From Phorcus lineatus (taxonomy: Eukaryota; Mollusca; Gastropoda; Trochida; Trochidae): 64,000 nucleotides of DNA. The notes beneath the pieces are model-generated. The model did not search any database. It was given only the letters and a program-made list of their open reading frames with translations, and was not told the DNA's origin. Below are positions 11,812 to 24,815 of this stretch, one piece after another (the first letter of the stretch is position 1; the number at the start of each line of letters is the position of its first letter). The DNA is taken from positions 21,551,645-21,615,644 of the forward strand of contig OV121088.1 of the NCBI GenBank assembly GCA_921293015.1, read 5' to 3'. The position numbers were made by a program, and so were the translations under genes.

Positions 11812-12240
11812 TCATTTATTTTCAGACAGAAAAGTACATAGGTGTGAAGAAACTGAGAAACGAATGATGTTGAAAAGCGTGCAGTCATTAAATATTTGTT
11901 CAGGAAAGAAATGTCTGCTCAGGAAATCCATGAAGACATGGTCGATGAATTGAGTGATGACTCCCTTGCATTCTCCATAGTAGTCAAGTTGGTCGCTGAA
12001 TTCAAACCGGCAGAGAATTGAATATGATGCCAGGTCTGGTCGGCCAAGAACCTCCACAGTTATGTTAAATTTGATGCTGTTCACGATATGGTGCTTACAG
12101 ACAGATGTGTGACCATTCAACACATAGCTGAGACACTGTGCAATACTTTTGGGTTGGTATACACAGTACTGACAGATGTTCTTCACATAAGCAATTTCTC
12201 TGCACTTAGTGCACGTTCTTTTTACACTTATCTTTTCCAG
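11812..12240 (-). CDS. Possible cysteine-rich exon, function unknown
   Basis: The minus strand is open for about 140 codons, from an upstream TAA near 12252 to a TGA at 11812. The start of the frame carries a zinc-ribbon-like pattern CTKC then CQYC (C-x2-C, nine residues, C-x2-C), followed by a mixed alpha/beta-looking segment including KFNITVEVLGRPDLASYSIL. No internal ATG lies at the left edge, so if real this is a terminal exon joined to something upstream. An AATAAA overlaps the last codons, and nine A residues follow about 30 bases past the stop, so a retrocopy 3' end is an alternative. A zinc ribbon followed by an OB-like fold would suit a single-strand-DNA-binding protein, but that is a guess. 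Confidence 0.35.
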   Translation of the reverse strand: MEKISVKRTCTKCREIAYVKNICQYCVYQPKSIAQCLSYVLNGHTSVCKHHIVNSIKFNITVEVLGRPDLASYSILCRFEFSDQLDYYGECKGVITQFIDHVFMDFLSRHFFPEQIFNDCTLFNIIRFSVSSHLCTFLSENK

Positions 12241-12276
12241 CCATTAGTGGCAATACTGCAATACTTTTGTTATTGA

Positions 12277-13406
12277 TAGAGTTTTTACTAAGAATAAATG
12301 CCGATAGTGTGCAGAAGCCCAGCTCCTCGCGAAACTGGTACCATTGTGACCGAGAGCCTCTCATGTTACGTCCTTATTATAAATGCAAATTATTATCACA
12401 TCATACGTGCAGCAGTTTTAAACTAGATTTATGTTGGAATATAAATATTACTCTGCAATATATTATAAGGTGAAAGAAATTTATTTATGTTAAACAGCTT
12501 CCTTAGTAGGTCTTGTATATACAGTGTCAATTTCAATTTCCTACAAACCCTAAAAGTGTTTCCACAACTCGTAACCTCGCATTAGAGTAGACTACCTGTT
12601 GTTTCATGATGTATTGACTGTCAATAGATTAATAGCGTAAATCTTACACTTAAAAAAAGGTTTGGCAATGCCCTTTTATAACAACAGAACAACGTTGTTT
12701 CCCTGGTTAGAAAGGATTGTTATTTTAAAACATTAGTTAAACCAAATTCCCGTTCACCTTTTTAAATTGATTAAAACAGAATTTGGTATTCATTTTTGTA
12801 GAACATATTGTTACATGATTTGGAAAGAAAAGCTAAGTTATAAGTTTATATTGTTTGAAACAAGGTTATTCTAGTTTGTATATTGATTAGAATACATTTT
12901 CATTTTCATTGATGGATTGATGCAAGTATTACAGTATGCAATATGAAGACGAGTAAGTTACAGGAAAGGGGTGATCAGAGCCTTACACAACACAACAAAC
13001 TGGCTAACGATCAGATGCAGTGAAGTTAATATGTTACTTTTCTCAAGGACAATCTTTTACAGCCGAGAAGAATTACAACATATTACCGTGTATCTATGCT
13101 ATAAATTTACAATATAAATACGATTGAAAAGGTCAATTGCATGTGGTTCAAGATATACATTTTTCTTGATTTTTTATTGGAATAATCTAGGAACATCGTT
13201 TAGCAAGGACCTACTTTACTACTAAGTGATCATTATAAGTTTGATGAGGAGATTGAAAAATACCTTTTCTATGTGTTTGAGGGAAGAAAACTAAACTCGC
13301 CTAAAGACCTATCGATTAGAAACAAAGGGCGTGTAAAATCTGTTTGTATATTAACTCAACTTAAGTAAAATATTTAGATCGCCTTGAACTTAATTCAAAT
13401 GATGAT
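12277..13406. other. Unannotated DNA
   Basis: No recognisable gene or repeat. A short open frame at 12267-12473 lacks any motif. Confidence 0.4.
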
Positions 13407-13757
13407 TTTCAGTGTTATCTATATTTGCCTCTTGAAAGAGGAGATACTTTCATTTCAGTTACTGTTAAATTGTATCACAGCGCCATTACAGATTACATTA
13501 TAGATTTAGACAGGACAAAACAACTATCTCCATCCCTTCGTGTTGAAAAAAACGGGACAAAGATAATTTTAGCTCACTTCAAAGGTAAAGCAATTATTCT
13601 AATATTTCAAATAACTTTGAAGTTGAAAGCAAAATTAATCCATAAAAGAAAATCATTTAATGGATATAAAATTTACTTACGTTATATGACAACTGCATTC
13701 AGTATAACTAATCTTCGAGAAAAACGTTTCATGTTTCATATCAGGGGTTTCCATTAG
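13407..13757 (+). CDS. Possible orphan exon or ancient fragment
   Basis: The frame is open for about 115 codons and follows a plausible splice acceptor (GATGATTTTCAG ending near 13412). It runs through LPLERGDTFISVTVKLYH and a beta-rich stretch before a TAG. A second open piece in another frame begins at 13781. Composition and hydrophobic alternation look protein-like, but I recognise no family and see no matching donor site. Chance remains a serious possibility in AT-rich DNA. Confidence 0.2.
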   Translation, partial: FQCYLYLPLERGDTFISVTVKLYHSAITDYIIDLDRTKQLSPSLRVEKNGTKIILAHFKGKAIILIFQITLKLKAKLIHKRKSFNGYKIYLRYMTTAFSITNLREKRFMFHIRGFH

Positions 13758-16700
13758 AGGGTTTCGACTTCTCTTTTGAAGTGTTTGTGCATGAAAGTTA
13801 TGGTCCAAATCTCATATATCTAAGGAGAACATTGAATAATGATACGACTTTTGGGCTGGATTCAGCCGTACTTATTGTTATTGTGTGGGGATTTTATCAT
13901 TCTGACGATTTTGTGGATAAGAATCATCCGAAACCGCTGGAGATCATTCAATCAAACGTAAATAACTGACAGCACTTACTATGAAGACGTTACTATAAGC
14001 CTTTGGGCACATTTGGACCAACAATTAAAGGTCGATTAGAGTTTCGATAATTTTGGAGATCATTAATTTTCTTTCATAATGCACTAAGTTTCCTAGGTCT
14101 CTTTGTTTCAGCCCCATTCTGACTTTAAACACTATTTGTTTACAATTTCCGACCTCATGCACCTTTTGCAATATACTCCACTGAAGATACACGCATTTGA
14201 TAGTTCATATTTGCACCTATAGGGTATTGTTAGGGTATTGCAGTCTATTATTCTCAATACGTTGAGTACTATAAATTTGGTGATTTTCAAAAAGCGCAAA
14301 TTTCAATGGGATATTATTAAAAAACCTTACCGACGAATTTCATTATTTTGGCAAAAGAGTAAGACATGCCTACGGTCTTAATGTTGAAATGATAAAATTC
14401 ATTTCAAAATAATAATTGCAAAAGAGAGAGATTTTAGTCCTATAAAAATGTCCAATCAACTTTACTCTTTAGAGAACCCAAACACGTTCGGCAAAATAGA
14501 CTGAAAGTCCCGTAAAATCAACACCTTTAATAAATTTACTAATGCATGAGGTGTATATGACAGGTGTATATGACTGCACCTCTGAAACAATCTGCCTCTG
14601 TACAGTTTTTAAATCTCAGTTGTTTAGACGAATTAAGTAATCCTAAGAGGATTATGATATGTAAATGTTCAAATCATGTGTTTATGACTGTTTGAAGTCT
14701 TTATTTGACTTCAAGTAAACTTGAGGAGATTAGTTAGTGCTACTGACTACTGTTTTATCTGTACTGGTAGTTGAATTTTTACAGAGTGAATGAGTCCCGT
14801 CATAGGTATTGGAGATACTCGCTAGTCTATTCGGCTGTACTATAACTAAATGCAATGGTTCCCCTAGATTATCTGTGAACTTTGCAAATGAACTTCAGGT
14901 TACAGCTCAACACCCGGTTAACATCTATGTATTCAACGAAAGTGAGAATTAATTACATAACATTAATGTCATATGCTTTTATCAAACATGTTTCAGGAAA
15001 AATATAGTTTTTAAAAAATGCGGCTCTTTGTGGATTTTGTGTGCTTTACGGCTCTCAATGAGAATTTTGTTAAATTTGATACATGATTCGATATGTCCAG
15101 TTTTCCGGATCCTCATTGTTTGAATAATGATGGTGAGCAATAATGACTTGATTTCTTCCATCAGTGAATAATCATAATCAACCCCATTCAAAACATCAGT
15201 CTTAAAGTCTGTCTTATGAATTGAAGAAACGATTCAGATACGAGTTATTAAATCGAACATGTTATATATCCTTTTATATATGTATATATGTATATACCAA
15301 CTATTTATGTAAATTTCAGACATTGTGACTGTTAAAGGAGAAAGTTGTTTTACAAATTAACGCATGGCTGTTGTTTTAATTTTGTGATTTGTAACAAGGG
15401 TGACGTTTCGATTGTTTTTCTATGGTTTATCTTTATTACAGAAAGCAGACAAATTTGAGTGCTTATCAAAGCTAATGTAGACTTGTAAAACTACAAATGA
15501 GTAAGCCTTTGTTGAAATTACAATGTGATTTGAATAGATGTTTATACAGACATAGATAGATATTTTCTCTACTAGATTTTCTAGGCTTTGAAACTACCCT
15601 GATAAAACTCACATTTTACATATTTCAATTGTCACAGTTTTAAAATTAGAACTTACCGTGAACGTGCGGTAGGGGTTCTCTGGAAAAAAAGTTGTACAGA
15701 AGGAAAAGGGTTATTGCACAGGTGTAACTTTCTGTTTCCATGTTAGTAGAGTTAAAGTTTCTCTCTCTCAGTAGTGTTTCAGCTGTTGAAACAATTGAAG
15801 GTTGCAACGATTCAAATAGATCACTGAAGGTATAGGACGAGAAGGAAGACGGAAAGAAAGATAAAGTGAATGAGAGCCAGCAGAATATTAAAAAGTACCA
15901 TGTTTTGTCAGGACTTTACCCTTTGACATTTTCAGCTTGGTTGCACTTGCATTTGCTGGTAAGATTAATGATCCAACTGACGTAGCTCTTACGATCACGG
16001 ACACACACAAACCTGCACACGACCATGAGGTGCTGGGCTAGGTAGAGAATGGTTCACTAATTTATGGTAAAATGAGCATTACAGACTGACAGACAGGTGA
16101 TAGAAAAATAAATAACAATATATGTTAAATTAAGAAATGTTTTGAAATATGTAACATCTTTACATAAATTAAAAATCAGTGACAGAAGTTCTAAAGGTTG
16201 TCTTGTTTATTCATAAAAGAGGGCGCAGGGTTGCCAACCCATATGCTTGAGATAACTAGGCTCTGTAGTCCTTGACTCCAATTGCATAATGTATGACACT
16301 AGATATTTGTATCGGACTGTCATTCAGTGATATGCAAAAAATAATAAAATATAGCATGTGTCAGTCCTTAACTCTGTCGATAACGGGCAGGGGGTATCAT
16401 TATCTCTATTTCATATTCTTTTAAATAGTAAATTATTTTCAATTTCCTTCGAGGTTGATAAGGAAAATGCTTTCCCTTACACAATTGCACTATTTTGTAC
16501 CTTTTGTTCCTCAGTATATTTCCATCGACGTCGCAGCTCGCCTTCTTCTGACTGTAAAATGTCCTTCAATGTTCACCCATTGACATCATTGATGATCATA
16601 TTGCATGCTAGAAGAAGAAATTACATGTGTTATGCCAAAGCAAGAGTAATAACATTCCCTGTTCAACATCACGCATACCCTGACCTTTTTAAGATGCACG

Positions 16701-17098
16701 CCTCTCGCTCTTGTAAGCAATTTATTAGTTAAAAAGCGAAATTATCCTTTTGATTTAAAATGACATGACGGCAGTAAAATAAGATAACAAAATACCAACC
16801 GCCTCATTATTTTTCATTATGTGTCTGCCTCTCTATGTTTTATTCAGCAAGGATGGGCAATGTCATTATTTGTATTTCATACCACATTTTACAAAAAGAA
16901 GATAAGAAGCAACCTAATCTTAAATGTTGTGTATTTTCTGTCCTTGTACAACAATTCAGAAAATCGTACAACGAGAATCCTATAGCAAGGCGCGCTGTAA
17001 GCCATTCTACTTATCTAGAATTGCTTGAATTTGGTATGCATTCAGACAGACAGACCTATACTACAGTAGTGGATTACATTGAAATATTCGAGTCACGT
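13758..17098. other. Unannotated DNA
   Basis: Nothing firm. A 12-bp unit, GGTGTATATGAC, is directly repeated near 14550-14573. Open frames at 16358-16732 and 16835-17149 show no domain, and the second overlaps the antisense LINE end. Confidence 0.4.
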
Positions 17099-17917
17099 GA
17101 AAAAAACATTAATGGAATTATTTCCATCGTAGTTCAAAAATCTTTTTAGGAACATTGAAATAGATAATATTGTATTAATATTTCTTGAATTCAGCATATG
17201 AATCATTAATTGCTCATCTTTAAACACAGTTGCAACCATAGGTAGGTATCTATCTCTCAGAGTTTGGTAATGTTTACAAATAAGAAGTACAGGAAATTCA
17301 TTTTCAAATAGCTTTCATTATTTTATGGCATAAACTTTGTTTTTTATCTTGCCCATTTTTTTCTTTCTAAGAACATTTACATTCAAGTCGTGTAATGATA
17401 TTCGTAATTTACAAAAGAATCTCCTCAAATTTATATCTTGAAGTTCAGATACATATTTTTCAGGAGCAAGTAAGAATTTTATATTTGAATAATGACACAT
17501 AAATTTTGAAGATGTTACTTGATTATGCCAAGTTTGTGAATATATCAACATCTTGAGAAATCCAGGCAAGGGAAAAGCCAGACATAAACAGTATATTTCT
17601 TACATCAGACACCCACGAGTCTTTACCATCATCATCTAATCTTTTTAGCATATAATAAGAATGAAGAGGTAATCTATTTGAATTCATACGCAGCAGCTTT
17701 AGCCAATATTTTATCGCTCGTACCTGTCATGTGACAAATAGGCTCGTACGACCAGTTTCTCCTAAAATAGCCTTGTTAGAGGCATATTTACCAACACCTA
17801 GAAAATGTTTGAAATACATGGACTTTTTCAATTGAATAATAATATTTAACACCCCATATCTCAGAGCCATATACATGTAGGAGAATTGGTGCAATTATTC
17901 TATCAAATATAATTATA
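17099..17917 (-). pseudogene. LINE ORF2 C-terminal remnant, part 1
   Basis: On the minus strand this is the distal part of a non-LTR ORF2. It contains YGSEIWG-like text near 17870, a tract ending SKFMCHYSNIKFLLAPEKY, then LRRFFCKLRISLHDLNVNV. The end of the protein follows, with LICKHYQTLRDRYLP and MFLKRFLNY, and a TGA at 17097-17099. Many frameshifts and stops are present. The coding order continues on the far side of the MITE at 17918-18768, so the two parts were one element. The knuckle region resembles that of the LINE at 4 kb. Confidence 0.75.
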
Positions 17918-18768
17918 CATAAGGAAAAAAGTTAAGCACCCCCAAGTTTTTCACCAGTAAGTTTTGTCTGAGAATAAAGAGGACCACATTGCAGTAAAAA
18001 TAACTGTATCATATGATAGATTCATAATTTTGCAATTTAAGAACGTAATTTCATTAAGATATCATTTCGGATATTTTAAATAATTGTAGTTATACAAATT
18101 GATAATTTTGAGATCAAAAGGTGAATATGTTCAGAAAGTCAATATTTTTTGTTTTAATGTGTATTATTCCATTACTCCTATTCCACTGATCAAACTTCAT
18201 TATAGATATCTTAAGCAAAAGTCACTAATTACAGCTGTATGGACCTCCAAAATCTCATTTTTTGGAAAATGACCAGTTCATAAAAGGGGGCAGTTTTAAC
18301 CGTAACAACGGCTATTAAGCAAAAAGAAGTATAGGGTCACTGAATCAAAGTTAAAGGAAACCACCTTTATTCCAAAATCGTCTTGTTATAGCCATTTTCT
18401 AAAAATTATGGAAAATTCTATCAAATTTCAAAACCAAATTATGTTCTTATTGTGAAGGATACATGATTTTTAAAAGTGTAAAAGTGTACCTGTTAACAAA
18501 ATTGTTGTTCATGACAACTAACATCAGAATCCATCGCATACTTTTTACAAACGGACGATAGTTATTTTGGGTGAAAAATCAGTACCTTTACGTTTTTTAA
18601 CTTAAGTTCCTCAAAATGTCATCATGTATGATGATCTTAAAGATACTAAGTCACGAAAACGTTAGTTTCTATGTCAAGGGGATCCAATTAGTCATATTGT
18701 CGTATTTTTCTCAACAGATGCATTTTGCAATTTGGAAAATAGGGGGGTGCTTAACTTTGTTCACTATG
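17918..18768. mobile_element. TA-flanked MITE, mariner type
   Basis: The ends are inverted copies sharing AAAGTTAAGCACCCCC, within an imperfect repeat of about 26 bp that begins CATA at each end. Both ends are bordered by TA (17916-17917 and 18769-18770), the target of Tc1/mariner elements. The 851-bp interior has no transposase. Insertion split a LINE, whose coding order resumes on both sides, which independently confirms the boundaries. Superfamily assignment is by the TA target and end style only. Confidence 0.85.
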
Positions 18769-19000
18769 TATATTTGAAACCACTAAAAAAATACGACCTT
18801 ATTTTCTTTAAAGATATTATATACAGGAATCAACGCCTTAGATGCTTGTAAAGCAAGTTGCTTACAGGCTGCCGACCATGAAAATCTTGAGGACAACAAT
18901 CAGTCCTAAATATTTATAATATGGAACAACATTTACTTCCTTACTGCAATAAGTAACATATCAAGCTTTGTTAAGTGCATCTTCTTTAACTCAACGTATA
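18769..19000 (-). pseudogene. LINE ORF2 remnant, part 2
   Basis: On the minus strand this reads as the reverse-transcriptase thumb to connection region, including LLSSRFSWSAACKQLALQA and KALIPVYNIFK. This segment directly precedes the YGSEIWG region found beyond the MITE. It belongs with 17099-17917 as one older insertion. The upstream coding signal is lost beyond about 19000. Confidence 0.7.
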
Positions 19001-19319
19001 GGTGCTCTAAACACTCGAGGGAAGGTTTTCTGTATCAGCCTATCAATGAAAATGATTTATATATGTGTTAACACTAATTAACATCGCAACCAAGGCGGAA
19101 AAATACCCAACAAGGTGAGAATCACATGACCGTGCTAATGTTCGCTTGACACAAAGGTAAAGAAACGTTTCATTATCGATTATGGTGAACGGAAAATACT
19201 TCTGAACCACAAAAGTCACAACACAAAACGTGAATACCCTCTGCAACTTGAAATGAAAAGTTGTCCACGGATACCATCTTTAGAAAAATCGCCATACATA
19301 CCAGATTTCTAATTGATTT
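19001..19319. other. Unannotated DNA
   Basis: A short stretch between the LINE relic and the minisatellite, with no feature recognised. Confidence 0.35.
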
Positions 19320-20346
19320 GTGTAATTGATGACGGTAATCTTAACCAATTGCCCTCTATCTTCTCACTCCAATCACAGGTAGATGACGGCAATCTCAACC
19401 AATTGCCCTCCATCCTATCACTCCAATGAGAGAAAGATGTCGGATACCTCAACCAATTAGAGGCAGATCTAGAAATCTCAATCGTTTACCTTCCATCCTC
19501 TCATTCCAATCTGAGGTAGATGTTGGGAATCTCAACTAATTACCATCCATCCTATCTTTTCAGAATCGGAAATCTCAATCAATTACCTTCCATCCTCTCA
19601 CTACCACCGGAGGTAGATGTTGGGAACCATAACCAATTACCATCCATCCTCTCGTAACCATCGGAGTCAAATCTAGAAATCTCAATCATTTACAGCCCAT
19701 CCTCTCACTACCATCGGGGGTAGATCTTGGAAATCGCAACCAATTACAATTCATCCTCTCACTCCAATCGGAGATAGATGTCGGGAATCCCAACCAATTA
19801 CAATTCATCCTCTCACTCCAATCGGAGGTAGATGTCGGGAATCCCAACCAATTACAATTCATCCTCTGACTCCAATCGGAGATAGATGTCGGGAATCCCA
19901 ACCAATTACAATTCATCCTCTCACTCCAATCGGAGATAGATGTCGGGAATCCCAACCAATTACAATTCATCCTCTCACTCCAATCGGAGATAGATGTCGG
20001 GAATCCCAACCAATTACAATTCATCCTCTCACTCCAATCGGAGGTAGATGTCGGGAATCCCAACCAATTACAATTCATCCTCTCACTCCAATCGGAGGTA
20101 GATGTCGGGAATCCCAACAAATTACAATTCATCCTCTCACTCCAATCGGAGATAGATGTCGGGAATCCCAACCAATTACAATTCATCCTCTCACTCCAAT
20201 CGGAGATAGATGTCGGGAATCCCAACCAATTACAATTCATCCTCTCACTCCAATCGGAGGTAGATGTCGGGAATCCCAACCAATTACAATTCATCCTCTC
20301 ACTCCAATCGGAGGTAGATGTCGGGAATCCCAACAAATTACAATTC
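19320..20346. repeat. 54-bp minisatellite array
   Basis: From about 19737 to 20346 the sequence repeats with an exact 54-bp period, roughly eleven nearly identical copies that mostly differ at a GGAGATAG/GGAGGTAG position. To the left, from about 19320, another seven or so copies are progressively degraded, with indels. Because 54 is a multiple of three, the minus strand stays open for 216 codons and spells an 18-residue unit (LGFPTSTSDWSERMNCNW) twelve times. I regard this as a non-coding satellite: the frame has no flanking domain or signal, and the decayed copies lose the frame. Confidence 0.95.
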
Positions 20347-22882
20347 AGTCTAGAACATTAATCCTCATGCTTGTATTTCAAATTGTATAATATTCTTACT
20401 TTTAAGCTCTCTAATAAAAAAGTTTTAATCCAGAAACATATTGCTGTTCTATGCCACTTCTTAATGCCCATCAAACACTAAAACAACAATTATATTTTGA
20501 CTGTATGGAGACAAATATCCGCATACATTAGACCACCGTTAACGATATTTTCAACATACGTCGATGACGTTAAATGTTACAGATCGGTATTGCATAATGC
20601 ACATGTTTACTAGTGAGTATAAGCAGGTGGAATCAGAGCACACAACTGCTCTATGGCCCAATACTGAACACGAAAGTTTGAAAAATAACGAGTGTGATGG
20701 GGCAAAAATAACCTTCATTGTTTAAGTGATTGTAAAGCTCAACAAGATGCGAGTTTAGCATAACAACGAAAACGAACATACGAATATGTCATAAGACGTT
20801 CTAATTATACAGTTGTGTTTAGCAGAGTGGTTTATTTACTAGACTTACTTTATATCAAACTTCTAACGGTTTTAATTGTTCCTAGGAGTCACTTCTAGTT
20901 TTCGAAAAGTTTCTTTTGCGAATGAATGAACGACATACACCGTGACTGTTAAGCTCATTGGGCGTATCACAATTTGAACAGCTATTGAACGTTTCATTAA
21001 AGTATAACAAGCGATGATACAGGTTTTCAAAAGGTATGAAACTGCCTTCGGGTGACGTCATCAGATTACTGTCATTTGTCGATCATACCATGCGTGTTGT
21101 CTTGAGGGCACATATTGATAACATTTTTCACTTAGGGTAGAATGCATCAAACTGGACTTCTGTAAAACTAATATGTTGCTTCATGATGACTTTGAATTTG
21201 AAAGCACAAAACAACATTAAAGATCATAGCCGAAACATTTTTATCCGGTTGAGAGGTTTCATATAAAAACACTTTTTTTCTTTCTCGATATAGTGTCAGT
21301 CTGTAACATATTATCGTATTGGCAAAGTATTTCGAACTAAAACTAAGTTAACATTGATCGACGTATGTTTAAATGTCTTTTATCATCTGTTGCGTCCCGC
21401 TGAATGTCTAGTCTGAAAGGTTCTCTTGATTCCTGATGTTGCCTTATGTAATCAAGACTATTAATAAACTAGTACAGGACACGGTTAATTGTAGATATGA
21501 CCGACATAAAGGGATTTTTGGTCTTTGATTAAATAGATTTAATTGAAATAAATCTCATTTGAATAATAATTCCTCCTTCATCTTTCATTAAATGTTATTA
21601 TGCATTATTACCTCTATCTTTTCAACTTGAAACCTCTTCACCAGACTCTTTTATTCAACATGACTTTGGGCGGATTTTACAAAAATATTAAGATTTGAAT
21701 TGCTCTCTAAAGATCATTAATTCATATTTGTTATAAAAACGCCAGACATGATTCTATGTATCACTATGACAGTGAATGATGTATTTTATCTGCTGTCTTT
21801 GTATTGCAATGACACCGGTGGGGAAAAATTGTAATATATTAGCTCAGAAGTCAAACACGTGTATGACCATGCCGAGGGACGTCTTCCTAGAACTGGTTCA
21901 ACGAATTCATAAGGTGCACTGCGCACAATTAATATTGACATTTTCTAGCACTCTCTAATCATCTTTCATGAAAGGAAACGAATTAGAACTCGGTTTGATT
22001 AGTCAAGAACGTGATTCACAAAGCCAAGAAACCATCTGACGAGTTTGCAGAAAGTACATAATAATTCCTCAGATATGAAATAAATCATTAAATGGATAAA
22101 GTCCCACCAAAGAAGCAACAATTTTGATACTTGATATTGATCTTTAAACATATTTTACACAGATAGCATGTGTTTGTTATTAATTCTATGTCTGTTTTAG
22201 GGAATCAACGCAAAACAGAGTCGTTATTGTTTATCTAAAAGAATGTTATTAAAACATGTTTTTAAAAATTAGGCACAGACAGAATTGAAGTCAATTTGTT
22301 TTGACAACTGTTCCAATGATATTAAACAAATGGAGAGAACGTTTGCATACGTCTCAGAGAATTCGAAGAAAGTATAGAAAATCAAGTTTTCACAGAAGGC
22401 AATAGTGATTCACTAACACCCAAATTGGACATTTGCTAACCATTCAACCGAAACGTATGTGTTTAAGCCTCAAACACGCACGTTTGCTTTTCAGTTATCA
22501 GAATGTGAATGCAAAACTGGCGAATGCCCATAGAACATAAACATGTAGGAATATTTCATGTTAAAATTGCGGTTCTCTCGGGAATTCAAAATGCATCATG
22601 CTTATTTTACGTATCTTCTGCGTTACAAAACTTCTGAAAATATTCCACAATTTCCTTCAATCTCAGACATTGACTGCAAAAGAAACATAATCTACACAAA
22701 GGAACCTTTTATAGACAAGTGATAGATACGACTAACGTTTAACGAGATCACCCATCAACAAGCCAATAAAAGTAACTTCTAGTATTTCTTACTTTCTTGT
22801 TTCTAAGAAATACACACTTTTTGAAATACAATGCTTTGGAATCTTAGCAAGATAGGGGAGTAACTCACGATCTTTTTGACAT
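20347..22882. other. Unannotated DNA
   Basis: No gene or clear repeat was recognised over about 2.5 kb. The open frame at 21776-21958 has no motif. Confidence 0.4.
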
Positions 22883-23555
22883 ACGAGGGGAAGTCCTCCT
22901 AATCATTTACTTAAGATTTACAGCCTGTACAGGTACCCTCCTGTAATCATGGAAAGTTGAGCATCATGTGGTTATAAAGTTTATCACGTAAGAAGGGGTG
23001 AATGCGACCGAAAACCTCAAAGTATCACCAATGTGTATGGGAAAGAAGCCCCTCCATATTCTATATATTCTGGTCAGCCGAGTTAAAGCGCCCTCGCAGC
23101 TCCTTGGATGATGACCCACGGTCAGGTAGGCCTGTTGAAGCCATTGCAGATTATTGGTTGCACGGGTCCGGGGTTGCACGGGTCCGGGGCGTACTCATGT
23201 CCGATCGTAGAATAAAGGTAGACGAGACATCTTCAGATTGTGGCATTTCTCATAGAAGTGTTTGAACCATCATGATCACTTGTACATGTTTAAGGTGTCT
23301 GCAAGATGGGTGCCACAAGACGTAAATGCACACCAGAGAGTTGAAATCCAAGTCGTGATCTCTTGGACATCTATAATGCTGATCTCAACTTTCAGGGCCG
23401 TCCGGTTACAGAGGATGAAACCTGGATTCATCACTGGGATCCTGACCCCAAGCAAGGATCCATGCAATGGAAGCATAATCACACTCCTTTTCATTGTAAA
23501 CTGTGGAAGAAAACAAATCGTTTACCAGCAAGAATGATATTAGTCAAGTCGTAAC
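22883..23555 (+). pseudogene. Mariner transposase relic, copy 1
   Basis: It starts ACGAGGGGAAGTC next to a TA, shared with copy 2 at 26024. The plus strand then reads an N-terminal helix-turn-helix part, SSLDDDPRSGRPVEA, MSDRRIKVDE and SDCGISHRSV, and the catalytic-core opening VTEDETWIHHWDPDPKQGSM. The order and motifs are those of mariner transposases. The gene stops before the second catalytic aspartate. It has several frameshifts and a 16-bp internal tandem duplication near 23157-23189 (GTTGCACGGGTCCGGG twice). A minus-strand LINE relic abuts its right edge. Confidence 0.85.
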
Positions 23556-23569
23556 AGAGTTGTGAAACC

Positions 23570-24815
23570 AGAAAGAACTACGTCAATATCTATAGTGTTT
23601 CTAACAATAGGCTAACTTTCACTTCATTCCAAAACCTCTGTACACAATTACAAGAAATAAAAACATGCATAATGTCTACAGTTCTGTTGCACAAATTGAC
23701 ATATATTCCCTTTGTTCAATTCGGTGTATACAACGTCATTCATAAACCTGAACTGAAAATGTTGAGCATCTCTGGTACATTTCATGTAATTGGTACAATT
23801 ATAGTTACAATAACCATGTAATCCCACTGTTGCAAGCTTTAGGTAAAATATCATTGTTCATCAATTTATCATAAAACATTCTACAACCTTTAGTGAGAGG
23901 AGAATATATACTGCATCATTAACCACCAGGTTAATGAATGATTTCCATGAATACTATCACCAATAGTATCCCTGCATGCTCTATTGTTATCCAGGAAAGT
24001 CCCTCTGACTAGGAATCTCACCAGTCATTAAAATAACATACTTTTTTTAGATAATCCATTTGAGTCATACAGGTATTTTATTGTTGTAATTCTAATTGTT
24101 GAACCAACAAATCATTAACAGCTTTGAGTTAGAGAATTGATCATGATGATTAAACCAGATAGGTTCAGCAAGAATTTCAGCGATCATATCAATCTCATCT
24201 GTTTTAGATAGACCTCTTTATTTCTTCCTTGATATAAAAGAGCCTTTCCAACAAGGGTTGTCAACAGTAAAGAAATGGTCGACATAAGCACCATACTTGC
24301 AAGATGGTTAATTGGAATGTTACATTGATTACTATTATTGTCATATTCAAAATATATTTAATAGTATCTATTGTCAATGCATCAATAGAATATTTGATGC
24401 CAATTATTCCATAATCTTCTTCCTTAGCATTATTTATCATATGAATTCTCTCAATCTTGGCAGGTCTATCATCCCAAATAAACATATAATAGAGATTTTC
24501 AGTATCATCGATTAAGCTTTTAGGATGATTCGGAAGGAAAATCAAAATGTATCTTTAAATTTGAAACCACCAAACATTTATAACAGTTACGTTCCCGGTG
24601 ATTGTCAGTTCCTTTTTTCCATTTTACCAAAATGCCCGACATGATTTGCAACCTTTTCCTTGTATGGATCACCCACAGTTTATTCAAATCTAAATTAAAG
24701 ACAATTCTCCCAATCTCAAAATTATTTTTATGACATTATAAGCCATATTACCAGCAAATTAGCTCTTTTCTATTTGCCTTTAATCCAATCCACAGTGTCT
24801 TTGTCTTGCCTATGT
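23570..24815 (-). pseudogene. LINE ORF2 relic
   Basis: Minus-strand translation gives KTKTLWIGL near 24815, then LNKLWVIHTRKRLQIMSG, LPNHPKSLIDDTENLYYMF and the IWDDRPAKIER region near 24470. GCRMFYDKLMNNDILPKAC follows near 23880, then MKCTRDAQHFQFRF and an ending CNCVQRFWNEVKV near 23610. The order matches the LINE at 8431-10509, and GCRMFYDKL-NDILPK aligns with its GCRYFYDIL-DNLPK. The same LINE lineage therefore has at least two relics here. Numerous frameshifts and deletions are present. Confidence 0.75.

Noticed and set aside
19686..20336. 216-residue repetitive protein on the minus strand
   Set aside because: It exists only because the minisatellite period is a multiple of three; the degraded copies next to it lose the frame and no other protein features are present.
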